From Mucilaginibacter tolerans (GTDB lineage: Bacteria > Bacteroidota > Bacteroidia > Sphingobacteriales > Sphingobacteriaceae): a stretch of DNA of 64,000 bases. The stretch spans positions 43,991 through 107,990 of the forward strand of contig NZ_JAUMKB010000016.1 of NCBI RefSeq assembly GCF_030519375.1. Reading direction: 5' to 3'. Below, in pieces: positions 47,419 to 57,100 of this stretch. Made by a program: the position numbers and the translations under genes. Within the stretch, counting starts at the first letter, position 1, and each line of letters starts with the position of its first letter. The notes beneath the pieces were generated by a model, which was not told the origin of the DNA, did not search any database, and was given only the letters and a program-made list of their open reading frames with translations.

Positions 47419-49980
47419 ATGAAGAAGATCATCCTTATCCTTTTGATTATGTTGCCCGGTCTGTTGGCCAGGGCACAAGACGACATCAAACCTATCACTC
47501 AGGATAGTATTGTGGTGAAAGTACATGCTCAATATGATAAAGTGAGCGGGATGCACCGGTTCTTCCTGGGTGAGGGCTATCGCAAAGAGTGGGGAATGGA
47601 CGTAAAGTTGCCTGTTTTCCGGATATCCGAAATGAAGGGCGGACTTACGCCCGAACGAAAGGGTGGTGGGTTCCAGACCACTTCACTAAGGTTGATCGAC
47701 CCGACCGGAAAGGAATGGGTATTGCGGAGCATCGAAAAAGATCCTGTAAAAATATTGCCATTAGAGCTTCAGCAGACTTTTGCCCGCGAACTATTTATTG
47801 ATGCAATGAGTGCACAGCATCCTTTTTCAGCATTGATCGTGCCACCCATGGCCGAGGCTGGCGGTATTCCTCACGCTAATCCTGTAATTGGTGTGGTTTC
47901 ACCGGATAAAGCGCTCGGGAAATTTCTGCCTTTACTGGTAAACAAAGTGTGCTTATTTGAAGAAAGGGAACCAACCGGAAAATCAGATAATACACTGGAA
48001 GCTGTGCAGAACATGACGGATGATAATGATTACTCGTTTGATGCGAAAGCATTTTTGAAAGCAAGATGTCTGGATGTTCTGATAGGAGACTGGGACAGGC
48101 ATGACGACAACTGGCGCTTTACCAAAGAGAAGGACGATAAGAAAAGGATATATAGGCCTGTACCCCGCGACAGGGACCAGGCATTGTATTTGAACACCGG
48201 TGTGATCCCCTGGCTGGCCTCACGTGATTGGATAGGACCTTACCTGCAAACTTTTGGTGGTAATATCAGGGATATACGTTACTCGCTGATCAATTCACAA
48301 TGGTTTGACAGGTTTCCCTATAGCCGCATCACTTATGCCGAATGGATGAAAGTGGTTAATGACTTTTGCGCCGAAGAAACCGATGCAGTTTTGGAAGATG
48401 GACTAAAAAGGCTACCCAAGGAGGTATTCAAGTTAAGGCATGATTGGTTATTAAGTCAGCTAAAAGAGAGACGGAGTAATTTGCCCACAGCTTTTTCCTG
48501 GTATTACTACTTCTTTAATAGGATAGTTGATATGCGTGTGAGTAACAAACATGAATTAGTGACTATTAAGGATGCGCCTGACAATGGACTAAGCGTAGTA
48601 ATTAATAAGATCAACAAAGATGGAGATGTGAAAGATGTTTTGCTTGATTTTACCTTTGATCCGAAAATTACCCAGGAAATAAGATTTTATATGGGGGCAG
48701 GTAACGATAAAATTGTGTTGAACAATAGCAAGTCGCCCATCAAGCTAAGATTTATCGATAGTATTGACCATAAAGAATATCATATTGAAAAATCGGCAAA
48801 CACGGTGGGCATCTATGATCAATCAAAAGAAAATTTAACGCTCACCGGCGATGCCTCGCGGGCAAGCCTGCATATCTCAAAAGATAGTGCAAACACTACT
48901 TTTTTGCCTGTAAATCTAATTCATGTATGGGCTCCTTTAGCCAATGTCCAGATAAATAAAGACGATGGCTTTTTACTGGGATTGGGCTTTAGATATACAG
49001 GTAAGGATGGCTTCCGCACAAAGCCATACAGCCAGATACAGGAGTTGATGGTGACGCATTCATTCTCCACCCAGGCTTTTGATCTAAAATATCATGGCGA
49101 ATGGATACATGCCATCGGTAACACGGACATATTGATCGACGCGAATGTAAAAGCGCCTAACAATACCATAAACTTTTTCGGTCTGGGTAACGAAACATCA
49201 TTTGACAAAACAGGTGATTATGTAAGATATTACCGTACACGTTTCAATACTTACTTGCTCGATCCTGCATTAAGATGGCGAAATGAAAAGGGTTTTAGCG
49301 TTAGCATAGGTCCGTCATTCCAATATTATCATTTTAATCCCGGAGAGAATGTTGGAAGACTTATAGAAAATACCTCCCTCATCCATTCATACGACAGTCT
49401 TACCATCGCAAAAGATAAGATTCATCTGGGAGCAACAGCACTTTTGATTGATGACAGACGAAACAATAAACTATTGCCCACAGAAGGGAGTTATCTGAAT
49501 ATTAAACTCCAAAGTATGGCAGGCTTAAATAGTTATTCGAGGGGCTTTACCCAAATAACCGGCGAAGCAGCGTTTTATGTTCATTTTGCAGATACGGTGG
49601 TCACCCTGGCGGACAGGATAGGAGGCGGAGCCACTTTTGGTGACGCGGCGTTTTACCAGTCATTATTTTTAGGTGGACAAGGAAACCTGCTGGGGTACCG
49701 GGCCTATCGTTTTGCAGGTAAGGCTATGGCCTATAATAATTTTGAAGCGCGAATTAAACTATTTTCGATTGCCAGCTATGTGTTACCCGGTGAACTTGGC
49801 TTAACTGGCTTTTTTGATACAGGCAGGGTATGGACCGATAATGACCGCTCGGATAAATGGCATGTGGGCAATGGTGGCGGCATCTATTTTATGCCGGCGG
49901 GACTGACGTTATTCCAGGTTGTGGCAGCACACTCAACAGAGGGATGGTATCCGTATTTTTCCTTGCTGTTGCGATTTTAG
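47419..49980 (+). CDS. Outer-membrane beta-barrel protein with N-terminal kinase-like domain
   Basis: This 853-residue protein has a signal peptide (MKKIILILLIMLPGLLARAQ). Residues about 55-290 look like an atypical kinase fold (HipA/PI-kinase-like): GGGFQTTSLRL, WVLRSIEKDP, a helix with FARELFIDAMS, the catalytic-loop-like LIGDWDRHDDNWRF (D226-R227-H228-x2-N231) and a metal-loop-like PVPRDRDQA (D251, D253). The C-terminal part (about 500-853) is a BamA/D15-type barrel with DDRRNNKLLPTEGSYLNIKLQS and a final aromatic residue (PYFSLLLRF). Bacteroidota homologues exist as 'BamA/TamA family' proteins. Phosphotransfer activity is inferred from motifs only; ATP is not expected outside the inner membrane. 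It starts 1 base after the PAP2 stop. Confidence 0.82.
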   Translation: MKKIILILLIMLPGLLARAQDDIKPITQDSIVVKVHAQYDKVSGMHRFFLGEGYRKEWGMDVKLPVFRISEMKGGLTPERKGGGFQTTSLRLIDPTGKEWVLRSIEKDPVKILPLELQQTFARELFIDAMSAQHPFSALIVPPMAEAGGIPHANPVIGVVSPDKALGKFLPLLVNKVCLFEEREPTGKSDNTLEAVQNMTDDNDYSFDAKAFLKARCLDVLIGDWDRHDDNWRFTKEKDDKKRIYRPVPRDRDQALYLNTGVIPWLASRDWIGPYLQTFGGNIRDIRYSLINSQWFDRFPYSRITYAEWMKVVNDFCAEETDAVLEDGLKRLPKEVFKLRHDWLLSQLKERRSNLPTAFSWYYYFFNRIVDMRVSNKHELVTIKDAPDNGLSVVINKINKDGDVKDVLLDFTFDPKITQEIRFYMGAGNDKIVLNNSKSPIKLRFIDSIDHKEYHIEKSANTVGIYDQSKENLTLTGDASRASLHISKDSANTTFLPVNLIHVWAPLANVQINKDDGFLLGLGFRYTGKDGFRTKPYSQIQELMVTHSFSTQAFDLKYHGEWIHAIGNTDILIDANVKAPNNTINFFGLGNETSFDKTGDYVRYYRTRFNTYLLDPALRWRNEKGFSVSIGPSFQYYHFNPGENVGRLIENTSLIHSYDSLTIAKDKIHLGATALLIDDRRNNKLLPTEGSYLNIKLQSMAGLNSYSRGFTQITGEAAFYVHFADTVVTLADRIGGGATFGDAAFYQSLFLGGQGNLLGYRAYRFAGKAMAYNNFEARIKLFSIASYVLPGELGLTGFFDTGRVWTDNDRSDKWHVGNGGGIYFMPAGLTLFQVVAAHSTEGWYPYFSLLLRF

Positions 49981-50074
49981 CCGTTAATTGCTGGTTGTGT
50001 TTTACAAAAGACATTTTACATTCATCTGCTTGTCAGAAACTTACAGGCATATAATCGACTGGCTATTTTTTATA

Positions 50075-50082
50075 TAACTTTG
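50075..50082 (+). promoter_or_regulatory. -7 box (TAACTTTG) before the GAF-like gene
   Basis: TAACTTTG matches TAnnTTTG and lies 23 bases before the ATG at 50106. A well-placed -33 TTG is not seen. It would allow this gene to be expressed apart from the upstream ppk1 operon. Confidence 0.4.
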
Positions 50083-50105
50083 GTGATACAGAACCTGTAG
50101 AAATT

Positions 50106-52475
50106 ATGCTGTTGCCACAATTTTTTGATAACCCATTTCAGATAAGGCTCTCGTTTCACAAGGTGATAGAGCAACTGGAAGAGACTGCTCGCGATAGCGA
50201 GGGGGCCAAAAAATTACTGGACCAGGTGAATGCGCACCCAGAATTGAGAGATGGGATTACTGATATATCGCAGATAAAAGAGAATGAGCTTCTGATCTCG
50301 AGGTTACTGACGCCGCTGTTTCCGCCTTTATTGAGCTATAATGAAATAAAAGGGGTAAGTATCCCGTACCAGGGGTTGATATTTAACCAGACAGAAAGGT
50401 TCCGGAATATTCTGAAAGCGGCAGGGATGTCTTTTGACATGAATATCCGCGACTTTAACGATCACCAGTTTTACGTTGGCAGTTGCTGCATGATCCTGAA
50501 CCAGTTTTATGGTACTGAACTGGATTTTTCCAAACCGCTTTTTTACGATATACCCACAGCGGATGGCATTGTAAAACATTACCGTATATTGTACAATGCC
50601 GATTTTATTGAAGTTGTTCCCACTGAAAAAGCTATTAAGTTAACAGATGCCGATATCAAGCTTCTGATCGATAATTATGATGACCTGGCTCTGTGGAAGC
50701 AAAAATTCCCGGCAGGAAGCTGGATACTCAAAGGCTTTGCCCTTGTCAGTTTGTTTGACGCCACGACCGAAAATGCGGTAGCTATATTAAAAACAAGCCT
50801 GCTGTCAGATAAGGCAGAGCCAGAGATGCAGAATATCATCGACTCAGCTTTCAGGTCGATATTTAGAATACCTGACCTGCGCATAGGGTTTACCGCATTT
50901 GACAAGGCTGAGGGTAAGTTCAGCACCAGGGTATTTGGGAAAGAAATACGCAGCTTTTTATTAACAGATAAGGATGAAGGTGAGTGTCACGAAATTCTTT
51001 CAAAAGCTTCTTATCAAAGCCTGATCAATGAACACGAGTATTATGCTGTATCTGATGTGGCGGAATATTCGGCCAATGATCCGTCAAACCTTAGGGCAGC
51101 CCGGCTAAAGGATCAGGATATTGGAAGTTTTATCCTTGCTCCATTTATCAAAGATGGCGTTTTGCTGGGAATATTGGAACTTGTTTCGTCTAAGGTGAAT
51201 GTTCTGAACAGTGTAAACGCACACCGGTTGGAAATTGTGATGCCTTTTTTTGTTGAAACTATCGACCATAGGATAAAAGAACATCAAAACAAAGTAGACG
51301 CAGTCATACAAAAAAATTACACTAACATGCACCCGAGCGTCAATTGGAAGTTCAGGCGCGAGGCTAAAAATTATATTTACAATCTTAATCTGGGATTGGC
51401 TTATAACCTGAAAGAAATTGCCTTTAAGGATGTTTATCCGCTTTACGGAGAAGTTGACATAAAAAACTCGTCGGTGACAAGGAATCTGAGTGTTAAAAAT
51501 GACCTCAAAAATCAACTCAACGGGCTGATTGTTTTACTGGAGCAGCTCGAACTGGGAGGCGCAGTAAAAGGTTCTGAACAATATCTGCCGGATCTGCAGA
51601 GGCTTCTTAATGAACTGTCATTGGGAATTAAAGCAGATACAGAGCAAAATGTCCTTCATTACCTGGAAATAAATATATATCCCCTGTTTTCAAAAGTACA
51701 GGGCTCTTTTAAAGAGGATATTGAGGCATATTTTAAACATGCTAATCCATTGACAGGGGACTTCTATGCCAATCGCCGCAATTATGAAAAAACGCTGTCG
51801 CTGGTAAATGAAAAACTGATTACTATCCTGGATGAGCGCCAGGCTGAGATTCAGAAACATTTTCCGCATTATTTTGAGCGCTTTAAAACTGACGGCGTTG
51901 AACATAATGTGTATATCGGTGCTTCGATAGCTCCTGAAAAAAAATTCGATGTTGCCGATTTGGAGCGTTTGCGCCTCTGGCAATTGCTGGTTACTGCCGA
52001 AATGGAAATAGAGCAGCACCGATTGAAGCATATATTGCCCTATCATCTCGGCGTAACATCATTGATATTAGTATTCAGTGCGCCGATCGCTATTCGCTTC
52101 AGGATGGATGAAAAGCACTTTGATGTAGACGGTGCCTACAATATCCGTTATGAGGTAATCAAGAAACGGATTGATAAGGCTTATATAAAAGGAACCCGCG
52201 AACGTATAACCTCGGAAGGTACCATAACCATCGTGTATTCAAAAGCAGAAGAACAGGCCGAATATGGCCGATATATTCGTATTCTGCGGTCGGCAGGTAT
52301 ACTAACTTACAAAGTGGAGCATCTTGATGTGGAAGATCTGCAAGCAGTATCCGGACTAAAAGCGCTGCGTGTTGGGGTAGCCTATGAAACCAGTAGATTC
52401 CTCTCTCAGGATTTTTCATATGACGGCTTATATCAGGAATTACTCGATCCTAAAAAGTCCCGGGTTGCTGTATAA
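50106..52475 (+). CDS. Large GAF-domain-like regulatory protein
   Basis: This 789-residue cytoplasmic protein has no signal peptide or membrane segment. A GAF-like region lies around residues 250-400 (SAFRSIFRIPDLRIGFTAFDKAEGKF and IGSFILAPFIKDGVLLGILELVSSKVNVL). The rest is helical and conserved in Bacteroidota as an unknown domain, and the C-terminus has an alpha/beta segment (TEGTITIVYSKAEEQAEYGRYIRIL). It often lies near ppk. It has no output domain I recognise, so role and ligand are unknown. Confidence 0.75.
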   Translation: MLLPQFFDNPFQIRLSFHKVIEQLEETARDSEGAKKLLDQVNAHPELRDGITDISQIKENELLISRLLTPLFPPLLSYNEIKGVSIPYQGLIFNQTERFRNILKAAGMSFDMNIRDFNDHQFYVGSCCMILNQFYGTELDFSKPLFYDIPTADGIVKHYRILYNADFIEVVPTEKAIKLTDADIKLLIDNYDDLALWKQKFPAGSWILKGFALVSLFDATTENAVAILKTSLLSDKAEPEMQNIIDSAFRSIFRIPDLRIGFTAFDKAEGKFSTRVFGKEIRSFLLTDKDEGECHEILSKASYQSLINEHEYYAVSDVAEYSANDPSNLRAARLKDQDIGSFILAPFIKDGVLLGILELVSSKVNVLNSVNAHRLEIVMPFFVETIDHRIKEHQNKVDAVIQKNYTNMHPSVNWKFRREAKNYIYNLNLGLAYNLKEIAFKDVYPLYGEVDIKNSSVTRNLSVKNDLKNQLNGLIVLLEQLELGGAVKGSEQYLPDLQRLLNELSLGIKADTEQNVLHYLEINIYPLFSKVQGSFKEDIEAYFKHANPLTGDFYANRRNYEKTLSLVNEKLITILDERQAEIQKHFPHYFERFKTDGVEHNVYIGASIAPEKKFDVADLERLRLWQLLVTAEMEIEQHRLKHILPYHLGVTSLILVFSAPIAIRFRMDEKHFDVDGAYNIRYEVIKKRIDKAYIKGTRERITSEGTITIVYSKAEEQAEYGRYIRILRSAGILTYKVEHLDVEDLQAVSGLKALRVGVAYETSRFLSQDFSYDGLYQELLDPKKSRVAV

Positions 52476-52499
52476 AAGTCAGCAGTCAGAAATCAATTA

Positions 52500-53033
52500 T
52501 TACTTTGCGCCGAAATCCTGAGTCCAATAGGTGCTCGCTTTAGCAGCACCCATTTCTTTAAAAGAGGCATTCATAATATTTTTGCAGTGACCTTCACTTT
52601 GCAGCCAGCCGTTAAAGACAGCTTGTTCTGTAGTATAGCCGTATGCAATATTCTCTCCAAGCGAACGCCAGTTCGTATACCCGGTTGCCGTAATACGATC
52701 GCTAAAAGAGGTACCATCGGATGAATTATGGGAAAAGTTACCTGTGGTATTCATATCCTGACTATGTGCTAAAGCAGCGGCAGCCAGTACATCGTTCCAG
52801 GTTAAAGGTGCAACTGCCGGCATTGCCGTTGTGCCGCAAGTACAACCGGTTGCACGGACATTATTCACCATTTGCAGCATAGCCGCATTATCCAAACCTG
52901 TTGCTACATTGCTATTATTAGATGTGCCGCCTGTGGTATCAGTTTTGTTTGTCGGTTTTACATCAGATGAGTTTTTCTCGCAGGAGAAAAAACATATCGC
53001 CGCACATATCCCAAGGTATAATAATCTCTTCAT
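52500..53033 (-). CDS. CAP-domain (SCP/PR-1) lipoprotein
   Basis: This 177-residue protein has a lipoprotein-like signal (LLYLGICAAICFFSCEK, Cys after FFS) then a Thr/Ser/Asn-rich linker and a CAP domain (about 50-177). Motifs: MLQMVNNVRATGC, LTWNDVLAAAALAHSQDMNTTGNFSHNSSDGTSFSDRITATGY, NWRSLGENIAYGY, GWLQSEGHCKNIMNASFKEMGAAKA and TYWTQDFG. These include the usual His/Glu set (HSQDM, FSHNS, SLGEN, GHCKN). Bacterial CAP proteins are secreted and poorly understood. Confidence 0.9.
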   Translation of the reverse strand: MKRLLYLGICAAICFFSCEKNSSDVKPTNKTDTTGGTSNNSNVATGLDNAAMLQMVNNVRATGCTCGTTAMPAVAPLTWNDVLAAAALAHSQDMNTTGNFSHNSSDGTSFSDRITATGYTNWRSLGENIAYGYTTEQAVFNGWLQSEGHCKNIMNASFKEMGAAKASTYWTQDFGAK

Positions 53034-53049
53034 CCCGTTGCACTTTTAC

Positions 53050-53065
53050 TACCGGCCGACCGGTA
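53050..53065. promoter_or_regulatory. Dyad TACCGG-CCGA-CCGGTA upstream of the CAP gene
   Basis: TACCGG (53050-53055) and CCGGTA (53060-53065) are perfect reverse complements four bases apart, 17 bases upstream of the CAP start. It resembles TetR-type operators. The GC-rich dyad stands out in AT-rich surroundings. Confidence 0.45.
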
Positions 53066-53136
53066 TGTAGTTAATTAATTATAGAACGTAATTGTTTGAC
53101 TTGATGTTATAGTTAATAAGAACAATGCCTGAGAAA

Positions 53137-53168
53137 ATAAAAAAAGCCTTTCGTGATAAAAGGCTTTT
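53137..53168 (-). terminator. Intrinsic terminator after the PorP/SprF gene
   Basis: AAAAGCCTTT (53142-53151) pairs with AAAGGCTTTT (53159-53168). On the minus strand the hairpin is followed by a run of T, so it ends the adhesin-porP transcript. Confidence 0.85.
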
Positions 53169-53196
53169 AACATCAGATTAGATAAATGATTATTAC

Positions 53197-54105
53197 TTAC
53201 AATAGTTTAGGAACCAGGTTGGTACCGAAACGATAGGTCAGGGTAACTTCGTGTATGGAGTTATTAAAACCACCCAGGTTACTTGACGATGTGCCAAACT
53301 GGTAGCTATATCCTAATTTGAATGAATTCATATTAATAGATATGATCCCTGCAGCTTCGTTGTCAGAACGATAGTTCAAACCAACCCCAAGCATATCTTT
53401 CAGGAAGATAGTACCCGATATATTAGCAGTAACTGGTACGCCATTGGCGTAGGCTACCATCGCAGCTGGTTTTAATTTAATGCCGTCCGCAATTTCCGTA
53501 ATGAAGCCTCCCGAAAAATAATAGTGGTTTCTGAAATTAGTATTGTTTTGTACGCTGGCTGTACCTAATCCTGTAATAGTTAGTTCAGGCATCGACAGCC
53601 CCACGAAATAATTATCGCTGTAATACATTATTCCAAAACCAAGATTAGGACGGGTTTGGCGGACATCATCTTTAAATTGCGGATCGGTAGGGGCGAGCGT
53701 TGAAAAACTAGCTCTGTAGCTTTTTATACCTCCACTTATAGATACCGCCAGAAAATCCGCATCACTCATTTGTATGGATTTGGCAAAGTAGGCACTGAAT
53801 TGAGTGTTTGATTCGATTGCAAACTGATCATTCATCACCAGCAAACCGGATGCACCGTTAATTGACTCAATTGGCAGATTGCCGTTAAAAATGAAGGTAC
53901 TCGGCGCTCCTTGAATACCGACAAACTGTTTGCGAACCAATGCACTTACAGATCCGTTTTTATCAAGCATTGAATAAGCCTGGTTAAAAGGGGTCAGGTT
54001 GTCCATGTACTGGGTATAGCCGAACTCCTGTTGCTGCTGGGCCCTGAGGCCCAGCGCAAATCCCAGGAATAGAAGGCAAATACCCCACTTTTTGATTGCT
54101 TTCAT
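53197..54105 (-). CDS. PorP/SprF family type IX secretion system membrane protein
   Basis: The protein has 302 residues from the ATG at 54105, which gives a clean signal peptide (MKAIKKWGICLLFLGFALGLRAQ). An ATG at 54126 overlaps the stop of the giant gene (TAATG) and would add seven residues. The body has the family pattern: QQEFGYTQYMDNLTPFNQAYSMLDKNGSVSALVRKQFVGIQGAPSTFIFNGNLPI, then barrel strands and a final aromatic-rich YSYQFGTSSSNLGG and LTYRFGTNLVPKLL. SprF-type proteins help deliver a partner adhesin carrying a type-B C-terminal domain to the cell surface, here the giant protein encoded upstream. Confidence 0.9.
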   Translation of the reverse strand: MKAIKKWGICLLFLGFALGLRAQQQQEFGYTQYMDNLTPFNQAYSMLDKNGSVSALVRKQFVGIQGAPSTFIFNGNLPIESINGASGLLVMNDQFAIESNTQFSAYFAKSIQMSDADFLAVSISGGIKSYRASFSTLAPTDPQFKDDVRQTRPNLGFGIMYYSDNYFVGLSMPELTITGLGTASVQNNTNFRNHYYFSGGFITEIADGIKLKPAAMVAYANGVPVTANISGTIFLKDMLGVGLNYRSDNEAAGIISINMNSFKLGYSYQFGTSSSNLGGFNNSIHEVTLTYRFGTNLVPKLL

Positions 54106-54125
54106 ATTACAATTCTTTAAGTTCA

Positions 54126-57100
54126 TTAATACTTGATGATAAAGTAACCTGTCTTACGTTTCACCTCACCGCTCTTCACTTTGTACTCAATCATGTAGAA
54201 GTAAGTACCAGGCTGCTGCATTTGCTTAGTGATATTTGAATGCCCATCGAACACTTTGTTCACGTTGTCGTACCCGGTCATTTCATAAATGGTTGTACCG
54301 TTTCTGTTCATCAGCATTACCTTGTTATCAGGGTAGCTTTCGATGTTATCAATGTGCAATACATCATTTATACCGTCACCGTTTGGCGAAACAGCTTGCC
54401 TTACTGAAGGCTCATCAACTGGCACATACGTTTCATGCAACGGATTGTTCACCGAGATGATACTTGCAGCCTGAGGGTTAGTAATAGTCAGTGTACCCTG
54501 TACATAAGTGAAGCTATAATTTGCTGCAGCAGCGCCACTTGCCGTGATCGGATAATTACCGGCAGGTGAACTTATTGTCGCGGTAGTAGTCACCGTTGGC
54601 TGAGTGGTCAGTACTGAGTTTGTTTGTCCATTCACAAAACCACTGTAGCTCACAGTCAATGGAGGGTTAGCAGTGCCCTGAGTTTTGGTCTTGTTATTAG
54701 CTGTGATGGTCAATGGAGCTTTATTAACTACTATATTACCATTAGCGTAAGTAATTGTATAGTTCGCAGCTATAAATGTGCCGCCTGTCGCTAAAGATGG
54801 AATAACCGAACCTGTGTAAGTGCCTGCTGCCGCTGTTGCTGCCGATCCGGTGCCATAAGATATTGTCACTGATCCTATAGTTTGTGAATTAACTAAACCA
54901 GTTGCAGTGAATGCCGTCGAACCAGCGCCTCCGGTCAGGGTTGCTCCGTAAGTCTTATTCACATTATTGGCCGTGATGGTCAGCGGAGCTTTGCTTACAG
55001 TTAAGGTACCGGAAACGTAGGTAATGTTATAGTTTGCCACCTTAAATGTGCCGCCGGTTGCGGAAGATGCGGTTATTGCGCCAGAATAGGTGGCTGGCGC
55101 TGACGTTGCAGTTGCACCTGCAGTGTAACTGATAGTTACACTGCCAATAGTCTCGTTATATACAAGCCCAGTTGCAGTAAAGGCTGTCGAGCCTGCGCCA
55201 CCTGTCAGAGTTGCCCCATAAGTTTTGGTTACATTATTAGCAGCGATAGATAGAGTGGCTGGTGTTACTGTTAAGGTTTGCGATACACTGCCTGATCCGT
55301 TACTTGCAGTAATGGTTGATGTACCTACACCTGTGATATGGATATTACTTGATACAATAGTTGCAACTGCAGTGTTGCTGCTTGTATAAGTTATAGTACC
55401 TGTACCCGTTGCAGTGCTTGTTGCGCCCGGACTGAAATCAGCTGCACCATAAACTTTGGATGGAATAGGATTAAAGGTTATGTTACTAGATGATGTTATG
55501 GTCAAGGTACCCTGTACATAGCTGATGTTATAGTTTGCCGCAGCAGCGCCACTTGCTGTAATAGGATAAGTACCTACAGGCGAGTTTTTGGTGGCGGTAG
55601 TAGTCACTGTTGGCTGGGTAGTCAGTACAGAATTTGTCTGACCGTTAACAAAACCACTGTAGCTTACTGTTAATGTTGGATTATTAGAGCCCTGAGTTTT
55701 GGTTTTGTTATCGGCAGTAATGGTCAACGGTGCCTTGCCAACAACTATGTTACCACTATTATAAGTGATGTTATAGTTGCTTGCAGTAAATGTACCACCT
55801 GTAGCAGCTGATGGAGTTACCGAACCGGTATAAGTACCTACAGCCGCAGTAGCTGCAGAACCGGTACCATAAGCGATGGTTACACTGCCAATGGTTTGCC
55901 CATTAACTAGGCCTGATGAAGTAAAGGCAGTTGAGCCAGCACCGCCAGTCAGGGTTGCGCCATAGGTCTTGTTTACATTGTTAGCAGTTATGGTTAAGGC
56001 TGCAGCACCTACTACGATATTACCACTATTATAAGTAATGGTATAGTTACTTGCAGTAAATGTACCACCTGTAGCAGCTGATGGAGTCACCGAACCGGTA
56101 TAAGTACCCACGGCCGCAGTAGCTGCAGAACCAGTACCATAAGCGATCGTTATACTGCCAATAGTTTGCCCATTAACCAGACCTGATGAAGTGAAGGCAG
56201 TTGAGCCAGCACCGCCAGTCAGGGTTGCGCCATAGGTCTTGTTCACATTAGTAGCTGTGATAGTCAAGGCTGCAGGTGTTACAGTTAATGTCTGCTGCAG
56301 ACTGCTGGTACCATTGCTGGCTGTGATAGTTGAAGTACCAACACCAACGATGTGGATATTACCGGATACAATGGTTGCAACTGAAGTGTTACTGCTGGTA
56401 TAAGTAATTGAACCAGTGGTAGTAGTTGCACCAGGGTTAAAGTCAGCTGCACCATATACCTTAGATGGAATTGGATTAAAGGTTAGGGTGTTAGCTGCTG
56501 TTACTGTCAATGTACCTTGTACATAACTGATGGTATAGTTGGCGTCAACTGCACCACTTGCAGTGATAGGATAAGTACCTACAGGCGAGTTGGTAACAGC
56601 CGTAGTAGTTACCGTTGGCTGAGTAGCCAGTGCAGTATTAGTTTCTCCATTTACAAAGCCGCTGTAACTTACGGTCAGTGTTGGGTTAGCAGTACCCTGC
56701 ACCTTGGTCTGATTATTAGCAGTAATGGTCAGCGAAACAGGAGTCACCACGATATTACCGGCATTGTAAGTAATTGTGTAGTTAGCTGGGGTAAATGTAC
56801 CGCTTGTAGCAGCTGATGGTGTTACCGAGCCGGTATAGGTGTTCACGGCCGCATTAGCTGCCGAGCCTGTACCATAAGCGATGGTCACGCTGCCGATAGT
56901 CTGGCCATTAACCAGGCCCGATGAGGTGAAGGCTGTCGAACCAGATGCACCGGAAATTGCCGTGCCATAAGCCTTGTTGACGTTGTTAGCTGTGATGCTC
57001 AATGCAGCAGGGGTTACGGTTAATGTCTGTTGCAGACTGCTGGTGCCATTGCTGGCCGTGATGGTTGAAGTTCCAACGCCAACAATATGGATATTGCCGG

